Assembly (NCBI GenBank): GCA_963971285.1
Contig: OZ020245.1
Coordinates: forward strand, 19,048,983 to 19,112,982
Length of the DNA stretch: 64,000 nucleotides
Source of the DNA: Astropecten irregularis
Taxonomy: Eukaryota > Echinodermata > Asteroidea > Paxillosida > Astropectinidae
Reading direction: 5' to 3'
Under the pieces are notes generated by a model. The model had not been told where the DNA came from, did no database searches, and saw only the letters and a program-made list of their open reading frames with translations. This document shows, in pieces, positions 56,241-64,000 of the stretch. Each line of letters begins with the position of its first letter. Positions within the stretch are counted from its first letter, which is position 1. Made by a program: the position numbers and the translations under genes.

Positions 56241-56385
56241 GAATATGGTCTCCTGCCTCATACATACTTCTCCCTTTGGAGATACAGAGTTAGATTTCTC
56301 AGTGGGCACTCTGTCACAGCAGATTATGGTAATTCAGGGCCAATGGTAATGAAAATGCCCTTTAATAACAATACACCATTTTGTA

Positions 56386-56411
56386 AAAAAAAAATAAATA
56401 AATAAATAAAG
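56386..56411. repeat. (AAAT)n microsatellite
   Basis: A-run followed by about five AAAT repeats. Confidence 0.9.
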
Positions 56412-56679
56412 AGGCGCCAAATTTCAGGGGAAAAAATAGAATGGTGTATTATTATTTCTATATAGCGGTACCCAATGTTAGTGTGCTTTTGTATGAAAGA
56501 CCCAGGACACATACTTACAAGAAGGTACACGGAAGATGAGGTGATTTAGGACCCATCTAGGAGAGATAAACTGAAGTGCTGAAACTGTGGTACACCTGAC
56601 TCTCTGACATGGAACTAATACTAGGTTCCCTGTGTGCCGATTTGGCTGATCTAATAACCACTACACAAGAGTAGACATG

Positions 56680-57725
56680 ATGTACTCAAGTTCGTGTTGC
56701 ATGCCGTCTAGGTCTGCAGATGTTGTTCGGCGTTTCCGGAAGAGGGCCGACTGCAGTCTCGACTTCCTCGCATTGGGAGGGTATCCAAGTACAGACGGGG
56801 GGGCAACCGTGAGTGGTTCCAGCTGTAATGCAGGCCCAGAGTGATTCCTGAATCCAGACACCTATGACAATCCAAAGATTTGATGTCACCGGATTGCCCT
56901 CCTTATCCAGTGATTTCAATGACGGGGTGCCACTGCCCAGGTAGTTACAAAAAACCAGTGCAATGCAGAGGTCCCAAAATGGCAACAGAGAGAAGGGACC
57001 AAAGACTAGATGAATACAATTCACTAGACCAGAAACTCCCAGGAAGAAGAGAGGACATCCCAAGACATTCTAGGAAGACGGACATGGATGGGTCCCCCAA
57101 AAGACATGCCTCCACACCCACCTAGCCGCAATTTCACAAAAGTCCCCGCAAGCAATATGCCGTGAGTGACCCCAATCGATTTGCAAGCTAAAACTTCCAA
57201 TCAGAGGGATCCCATTAAACTAGTTCTGATTGGATGCTTTGGGTCGCCCACCGGTTGATTCCACAGGACAACATATGAAACAAGCAGTTATCCTAAGTGT
57301 CCTTCCAAAAGGCCGGGATATATTGGACTTAGCTCCCAGGGTATCAACACAGGCCGTTCTGCAAAGAATGAATCAAAACATCCTCCCTCCAACTTGAAAA
57401 TCCCTAACCCAGCAAAAGGATCCACGTCATCTCTGGCACCACCTCAATGCTACCACCCAACACGTGCACGACACCAATTCCTGCAACACCCAAACAAGTA
57501 ACACGTCCGCCACCAAAGTCACCAGAGAAGTCGACCAATCTAGAGCCATCCTCTCCCGAAAAGCCACAGATCCCTGAATCCAGGCTTCACCCTGACAGCA
57601 CAACATCACAGGGTCACCAACACACAGGGCCAGCACCGCGCTGCACTGAATCACACCTCGCAACCGAGCGTCGAGCCCAGTCGACACACCCCTTCTCTGG
57701 AAAGGCCAAACCATCTGCATCCTAG
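56680..57725 (+). other. GC-richer, coding-like relic of unknown origin
   Basis: Composition shifts from AT-rich to GC-rich with long open stretches. 57447-57725 (+) reads a proline/serine-rich frame (PATPKQVTRPPPKSPEK, LEPSSPEKPQIPES). 56880-57125 (+) reads CPPYPVISMTGCHCPG and then a basic part. No family was recognised. It could be a decayed retroelement gag-like ORF or a processed pseudogene. The opposite strand is also open but has a Cys/Trp-rich antisense look. Confidence 0.3.
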
Positions 57726-58080
57726 ACTTTAACATGCAACAAGAACTCAAGCCCATCAAGCCTACTCTGTGCCATGGTTATAGACCTTCCAAATCAGCAC
57801 AGAGAGGACCCCAGCATTAATCCCAGTCGAAGAATCAGTTATACCCCAGTTCCAGCCCATCAGCTAAATAGTCTCTTCTAAACAGGTCCCTGATCTCAAC
57901 AACTTTTGTGCATCAACCAGCAAGCAGGCATACAAGGCCTCCATACATAACACACTAAGCATTGGGTACCTCGTGTATATGGAGCTTACCATATCTACTG
58001 TGATATAATGATGTATAGACAATTAGACATGCCCACGGATAGTCTTAACCCTGCCTCTGTGTCATCAGGGTGTAACAAAG
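57726..58080. other. Intergenic, nothing recognised
   Basis: Continuation of the relic's right flank without an open frame of note. Confidence 0.35.
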
Positions 58081-58084
58081 ATGT

Positions 58085-58245
58085 TACTTGGCTGGGAGTG
58101 CATGTAATCCCCATTTAATTAATATGCTTACTTGATTCCATGAACTGCACTCCCAGCTAGCTCTTCACCATGAATGGCTAATCAATCCTGGAAGAGGAAG
58201 AAAAGGAGGCAAAAATAATTAAAGCGTATTCCAATTACTTCCTAA
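58085..58245. repeat. Hairpin-containing repeat, copy 1
   Basis: GCTGGGAGTGCA (58091-58102) pairs perfectly with TGCACTCCCAGC (58146-58157) across a 43-base loop. The loop and right flank (ATCCCCATTTAATTAATATG, GGAAGAGGAAG, AATTAAAGCGTATTCCA) are shared with 59930-60100. Confidence 0.7.
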
Positions 58246-58549
58246 GAAAGTCTAAACTACTCCTGTCATTATGATCAAAAGGGAAAGTGGCAAATGGAAA
58301 TTACACATCAAAGTTGAACAAAAAAGTTACATAAATGTGAAATATAAATATGACAAATTAAGTGAAGATGTGAATAAAGTCTTGCATATCATGTACTAGA
58401 ACATTATCAGCCGACCCGTGAAATGAACTTCAATTCATCATTTGAACAGGTTCCAATAAGATTTCAGTCAAACAAACACTTGTAGGCTAAGGGATACTGA
58501 CAGGAAATAATTTGAAGTCATTGAAAAATAAATGAAAGAAAATCAACTG

Positions 58550-58690
58550 GAGCAGAATTTGGACCAACATACCTCCGGAATACCGTTCCAACTGAGCTAT
58601 CCAGCCCTATGTTGATGGTGTCCCTAATAGTAATAGTCAATTATCTTTGTTGGTTTGGCAGCCAGTAGCCATGATACCATACCGCTATAC
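58550..58690 (-). mobile_element. tRNA-derived SINE, copy 2
   Basis: Minus-strand copy related to 4178-4345: AACTGAGCTATCCAGCCCTA (plus-strand view of the A-box region) and GGTGTCCCTAATAGTAATAG with GTCAATTATCTTTGTTGG. The B box is less well preserved here. Confidence 0.6.
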
Positions 58691-59862
58691 ATGGTGTCCC
58701 ATAAAAAAAATAAACCGAGATTTATCAATGTTTATTGTTTAATAATTATTAAATTTCCCTTTTGAATAATTAATGACACATATCTGAAAAGCTTAGTTCC
58801 TCATCTTTCATTTAATACCATTCATATGATACCTACTTCGCGCATGAGTGAGAAAAGACAATATGAAGCGAGGCTATCAAAAAGGTATTTGCACAACGAT
58901 AGCTAAATTTCAAGGAAAAAAATCACACTTCTTGAAAGTACATTTTTCTGCCCTTTCACAGGATGCCTCAGTCAGGAAAAATGAGCAAGAGACGACAGAG
59001 ATATCCAGCCTTGAAATATGGATTGAATTTCCATGTTTTGGTTAATGACAGAGTTGTAACCAAGTCAAATTTTCACAAGTTAAGTCAAGTCGCAAGTCAA
59101 AATTTCTCAAGTCAAGTCAAGTCTTTAGTCATTTTGTTCCAAGTCAAGTCAAGGTGCAAGTCACAAAAATTGGTGACTCGAGTCAACAACTCCGGTTAAT
59201 GAAAAAGTAAGCATGATTTTGCATTAATAGGGCCTAAAGCTTTGTCTGTGCTGATTCCTTTTTTTATTGAGATGTCATCTGCAAAAGCAGAAAATTAACT
59301 TTTTGGCAGTAGGATTTTCCCGTCCCATTAGCTAAAATGCTTTCATATCTATGAACTTCAAATTTACAAATCTCTTATTTTCATATATTTCATATTCAAG
59401 TATATTGGTATTAGCGTGTAATGGAAGAGGGGGAACTAAGCTTTCCAGATGTGATTAATAATAAAAAGTTTTTGTAATTTCCGCATCCTTTCATGTGAAA
59501 AATCGTTCAAGTGTGAACAAATGATTACAAAAAAACATGCTAATTCAATCCATATTTCAAAGCAGGATCATCCCTTGTCATCCCTTGCTAATTTTTCATT
59601 TGTTTCATTTGAAAGGAAATATATTTTCTAGAAATGTGATTATTTCATTGAAATTCAACTGTCCTTGTGCAAACGACTTTTTGAAAGCCTTGCATCATAT
59701 TGTCTTTATTCATTCATGCATGAAGTATGTATCATATGAATAGTACCAATTGAAAGCTGAGGAACTAAGTGTTTCAGATGTGTTATTTTATTAAAAAGTG
59801 ATGTCAAAATAAGATTGAAAATTGATTAATCTCAATTTTGTTTTTTCTGGGACACCATGTAC
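58691..59862. mobile_element. 1.2-kb element with terminal inverted repeats over 200 bp
   Basis: Left arm 58691-58950 (GGTGTCCCATAAAAAAAA, GAAAAGCTTAGTTCCTCATC, CATTCATATGATACCTACTT, ATTTGCACAACGATAGC) is mirrored by 59600-59862 (TCCTTGTGCAAACGA, GTATGTATCATATGAATAG, GCTGAGGAACTAAGTGTTTC, TTCTGGGACACCA). The interior includes CAAGTCAAGTC-type tandem words at 59060-59190 and a partial direct copy of the arm end near 59425-59460. No transposase frame was recognised. Confidence 0.82.
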
Positions 59863-59929
59863 ATGTATATAATCAAAGATTATATACATTCCTAGATTCC
59901 TAGATATTTGATTCCACAAAATGTTTCAG

Positions 59930-60100
59930 GACTGCTGGGCTAGAAAGGTTAGGGTTATCCCCATTTAGTTTATGCTTACTCATTCCTTTAACTGCACACC
60001 CTTTCTCTATAGCTCTTTCCATACATGGCATGTCAATCCTCATGATCCTGTAAGAGGAAGAAAAAAAAAAGATGGCAAACATAATTAAAGCGTATTCCAG
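59930..60100. repeat. Hairpin-containing repeat, copy 2
   Basis: Shares loop and flanks with 58085-58245 (ATCCCCATTTAGTTTATGCT, ACTGCAC, AATTAAAGCGTATTCCAG). The arms are changed but still complementary: AGAAAGG (59942-59948) with CCTTTCT (60000-60006), plus a short GCT / AGC beyond a bulge. Confidence 0.6.
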
Positions 60101-60113
60101 TAGCGTAGACATA

Positions 60114-60140
60114 ACCCAGCTACACGTCCTGTAGCTGGGT
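60114..60140. repeat. 11-bp perfect hairpin
   Basis: ACCCAGCTACA with TGTAGCTGGGT around CGTCC. It stands at the left edge of the promoter-like segment and could mark an element terminus (TGTAGCTGGG). Confidence 0.8.
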
Positions 60141-60229
60141 CTTTACCATTATTATATACGTTTGTGCACAAATATATACTGTACATTGGTACGAAATTGC
60201 GCTCTTACGGGTGTCCTCTTTAATTAAGT

Positions 60230-60665
60230 TAATACTAGCACTAGAAGTGACAGTGTTATTTATCCTGCGTCCATGTACGTGTGCACGGAATTTGTGTGCG
60301 CAACGGGCGGCACACAAGCTGTGATTGGTGCGCTTAGATGCGGGCAAAGCTTTATAAGCCCAGTTTTCGGGTTCTCACTCCATCTTTTTGGGCTGCGCTC
60401 CTTGCGAACAGTGTGTGTTCTTTCGGACAAGCCATAGTATCACCTCTGGCACATATTCAGCCGAAGGTGGGTGTGACCTAGAGAGGCGATCGCCTTAGGA
60501 ACAAGCACTTAAGTAGCAGCACTAGGGGTGTTGATGCACAGAGGCGCCCAGCCACAGAGGAAGCGCTTGGGAGTGTATATAAGAGGCGCAGACGTGAGCA
60601 CTGAGCCAGCGATAGGTGGCGATTGCTTGCGTAACTGGCGCTAGAGGGAATATCGCTAATTACAG
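60230..60665 (+). promoter_or_regulatory. Promoter- or LTR-like segment with CCAAT and two TATA motifs
   Basis: An inverted CCAAT box (GATTGG, 60323-60328) lies about 25 bases before TTTATAAG (60351-60358), followed by pyrimidine-rich CACTCCATCTTTTTGGG that could be a start site. A second TATATAAG lies at 60576-60583. The segment is GC-richer than its surroundings and has many short words such as GGCGATCGCC. No coding sequence follows. It could be a solo LTR or a decayed promoter. Confidence 0.35.
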
Positions 60666-62039
60666 GAGCTTAAAGAAGCACTTATTAAGGCATTATAACG
60701 GACGGCTATTGAATCAAGGATTCTGAAATTTTGAAAGATAAACAGGAATGTCAGGGTTTTTCAGATGTTTCTTCTCAAACATACAAATCCCATGAAATTA
60801 TTTATCTCTAGGAGAAAAGAAACCAACACCTTAAAAGAAAATCTCACTATCCCCCTAAAATGGATATCCCAAAAGTTTTATTTTACAATCCTGAAAAATA
60901 CCAATCCCTAAAATGAAATTTCACGAAAAAAATCCCAAAGAAAAAAAATGCTAACCCCTTAAAAAAACTCTTCATTTATTACTTGAGTGGCACACGATCT
61001 GGTTGGCGTTCGAGTAGGTTCAGGCGTACGAATTGGTCGGCGTACATGTATGAGTTGAGTGGCGTATGAGTTGACATGCTTCGTAATAAAGTACGTAGTT
61101 CAGTACTTAAGGGTTGGCTTAAAAAACTGCTTTGGTTGGGGTACAGTAAGAGCACTATTTTGTATAAAAAGCAACTGGTGTACCAACAGCACTGAACTGT
61201 AAACTTAAAGGAAAGAAACAGTAAAGGGCATCTGCGTACCATTGGTACATCCACTCTGGGAAGTCTGTAACTCACCTAAATATGCCTCTTCATCTGACAT
61301 TGGGTCTGGCCGGGGTACGAGACTAACCAGAGTTAACTAACCTAACCCCTATAGGCCCTAATTGTACTAGCTAGGAAGCATACTGAACCAAATATACTTC
61401 AACAGTTGATCACAGGTTTGGTAGGGATTGGTACTGAACCTGACAAACTTCAATAGGCCCAAGCTGTTGAAGTTTGATTGACTTGGTATGGATGTGTCTA
61501 TGCCTTGGTGTGTTATATGTACTGTATGTACACACTGTCCCAAACCACACAAAATGCCACAGTGCCTTTCATCACACAAGTGCACCACTAAAACTTCCTG
61601 TGCAACCGTACTATAATGTAAGCCATGGGTAGCCTTACCCACAAACAAAATGCCAGTGCACTGCCCACACAAACTCCAACACTTGTTTCTACAGGTACTG
61701 ACTCAAACAAAGTCCAACAACAAGGTCCTTACTGTTTGATACCAAACAAGCCAAAACTCAACTACCTGTTGGAGTTTGTGGGGTTTGGGGCTGTTAAGGT
61801 GTACAGCTAATTATAATTTATTTTGGTTTTTGTCAAAGAAATGCAGATTCATGGGCAGACATATCAAGGAAGATGTAGTAACAGTCATTTGTGAAATTTT
61901 CAGTTTCGTAGGGTGGCCACTTTTTGAGAAAACAGTGAAAAATACCCACATAATTAAAAAAAAATCTGTTCACTTTTTTTTTATCTTCAAAAGATCAAAA
62001 TTGTTTTTGACTTTTGGTTTTACTCTTTTCTTGATAAAT
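60666..62039. other. Intergenic, nothing recognised
   Basis: Open frames at 60979-61275 and 61367-61672 (minus) and 61776-62081 (plus) have no recognisable family. AT-rich with short repeated words. Confidence 0.4.
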
Positions 62040-62140
62040 ACAGCCTTTAATAAAGGTACTACATGTATCATACTTTGGTAGAAAACCGATTACCGAAACA
62101 GAAATCTTCACAGATTTACCTATAACTTACAACCCAGGAA
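62040..62140 (+). mobile_element. TTAA-type MITE fragment
   Basis: AAAGGTACTACATGTATCAT, TTTGGTAGAAAACCG and GAAATCTTCACAGATTTACC match the family. Truncated after CCTATAACTTAC. Confidence 0.65.
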
Positions 62141-63560
62141 ATGTAATAAGACGGGTCCCAAAACTATAAAGGAAAGGAAAACTTCTTTTTGAAGAGTAAC
62201 CTACTGGTGTCCTTTATTAGCAAGGTTAATTTTGTGAAAAGAGGGCAGGGCTTTGATTTTTTAGGGAAGAGTTTGGTTTATGGGGTAAAAATGGTAACGA
62301 AGATGTAACATTTCAATAGTCTGGTTTCCACTCTGACATTTTGAAGGCTCTTGATCTGTTGGGTCTGGCCAGACCAACCAGAACAGACAAAATGCCCTCA
62401 CACGATCTGACGGGTTGCTTTAAAGTTTGCAAGAAGCTCATAAGAAAATTGCATTTTTACACTGAAATGTTGCACAAACTTCTTCAATCTAGGGTTTCAA
62501 GGACCCAGGAAGTACATTTGCTGAAAGCCAAAAGTATCATTTTTGACGAGTACATGTAGAAGCTATTAAGAGCTTAAATAATCAATGCAATGTGTTTTGG
62601 GGATCCAGTCTTATCACAATCCCCACTGCCCAATATAAAGATGGTGATGCGGACCCCCCAACGTGTAACATTTTGATTATAAAAATTCCTAAAGACATTT
62701 TGAGGGAGCGATCCAAGTGAGCACACCCGAGGGAGCGCACAAGACCAAGCCGGTGGAGGGTGTGGGAGGGTGGTGTCCCCCTTTCATGGTAGGGAGCTTT
62801 TCCAATTACAGGTAATTTTATTCTGGTTTTAAAACCCTGATAAATTGTTGTTTTTTAACTATATTATCATTATTATTTTCAGATTTTTTTTTTAATTCAA
62901 AATTAATGTCAGAAAAGGGATATCACAGCAAAACATTTATAAAAACAATTCCAATATAATCACAGATGTGATCAAAGGTTGTTAATTAAAATTAAAAAGG
63001 GAGTTCCAGTCAGCACCGGCAATCACACCATCATGACATGGTGACAGGTGACATGACACGTACAGGCTGTACAAAACCGATTTCTCACTACCTGTGACAT
63101 GTTTTAAATGTAATTATCATCGTTTTATGTTATGAACTCTTGATCGTAATTAACTCACCTAAATGTCTTGCTAATATTCTGTACACCCCTGACTTGTCAG
63201 TTGAAATCTCCCTGGTAAAAACAACTTAATATTAAAAACAAAATTGAACGTGAAATGAAGTCTACATGTTGTACTTATGAGGCAGGAACCATTAACATCA
63301 TGACGTAGTCAATTTTTCAAGTAACGCGGGAGTCGGCAAGAGCAGACGTTCAGGTACCAGACGATGCAAATTTCTCTATTTGTTCCCATTGTCATCTCTA
63401 CCTACGAAAGCCCGTTAGTGCCAGTTGAACTTTTTGTAGCAGTTTACATAATACAAAAGCTGGTATGTGTACGGTTCGGAGCCCTAGTAGGGGGCGGGCA
63501 AAAAGAAATGTTGGTAATTAAGCGGGTAAAAAAAATATTTCATTTTGTTCACTCTAAATC
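62141..63560. other. Intergenic, nothing recognised
   Basis: One GC-rich patch around 62700-62790 (GAGGGAGCG twice). The open frame from 63364 is driven at its end by the tandem repeats at 63570. No gene. Confidence 0.4.
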
Positions 63561-63564
63561 AGTC

Positions 63565-63710
63565 CGTTCCTCAAAATATACTGACACTATTTCGTTTCCT
63601 CAAAATGATTTTATTCCATCAAAATATTATTTTGTTCCCTCAAAATACTTTCTCCCCTCAAAATATTATTTCATTTCCTCAAAATATTTATTTTGTTCCC
63701 TCGAATTACG
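63565..63710. repeat. Degenerate short tandem repeat (CCTCAAAATATTATTT-type)
   Basis: Six or seven imperfect copies of a 20-25-base unit around CCCTCAAAATATTATTTCAT. Read in frame it gives repeated PSKYYF-like peptides inside an otherwise unsupported frame. Confidence 0.75.
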
Positions 63711-63789
63711 TATATGTTTAATTTGCTTATTTATGGGCCATTTGGTCTTGAACTTCGGAAAATATGAACATAGAGGTTTTCCTGTACGT

Positions 63790-64000
63790 GAAAGGTAGTA
63801 TCATACTTAATTGGTAGCATACCGAAACAGAAATCTTCACAGATTTACCTATTTGTCTTACAGGAATACAGGGTATAAAGATGGTGATGGTAGAAACATA
63901 CCGTTAAAATAGTTCTGCCTGAAATGCTGTATTTATCCAGAAAAGAGTGAAACCCGTGACCAAAATCAAGTTTTTGATATTTTAAAGATCAAAAATAAAA
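63790..64000 (+). mobile_element. TTAA-type MITE copy cut by the window end
   Basis: GAAAGGTAGTATCATAC, AGCATACCGAAACAG, TTCACAGATTTACC, GGTATAAAGATGGTGATGG and GAAATGCTGTATTTATCC are in family order. The right end lies outside the window. Confidence 0.7.

Overview
This is animal nuclear DNA: one intron-rich protein-coding gene at the left, then about 49 kb of repeats. GT-AG exons in short introns, tRNA-derived SINEs, fold-back DNA transposons, a non-LTR retrotransposon fragment, an animal-type tyrosine-recombinase element and long tandem arrays all point the same way. The base composition, compact introns and repeat style suggest a marine invertebrate, probably a deuterostome such as an echinoderm. 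That placement is inference; no species can be named from this window.

1-15.1 kb: the C-terminal part of RALGAPB, the non-catalytic beta subunit of the Ral GTPase-activating complex, on the + strand. Seventeen coding exons between 1542 and 15033 join in consistent phase to 878 complete codons plus a stop. The 5' exons lie left of the window. Many introns carry a fold-back element or SINE; I delimited them from their inverted ends.

15.1-18.6 kb: intergenic DNA with several miniature inverted-repeat elements and an 11-copy 35-bp minisatellite. 18.6-25.7 kb: a satellite of about 30 monomers, 240 bp each. Each monomer carries, on the minus strand, a tRNA-Gln-like Pol III promoter and usually a T-run terminator. 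Part of the array has a 960-bp higher-order period.

25.7-29.4 kb: mostly unassigned, with two weak exon candidates and three adjacent hairpins whose stems differ but stay paired. 29.4-49 kb: an internally deleted tyrosine-recombinase element in two copies, then five nearly identical tandem units of about 3.3 kb and a partial sixth. Each unit begins at a GGGACCAGCCAC / GTGGCTGGTCCC hairpin and contains a TA-flanked fold-back element and a tRNA-Glu-like SINE.

49-64 kb: older copies of the same repeat parts, a tRNA-like sequence, TTAA-flanked elements, a broken LINE endonuclease joined to an 82-bp minisatellite made from LINE C-terminal coding sequence, low-complexity DNA, a GC-richer coding-like relic, a 1.2-kb element with long inverted repeats, and a TATA/CCAAT promoter- or LTR-like segment. 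Apart from RALGAPB I see no intact cellular gene.
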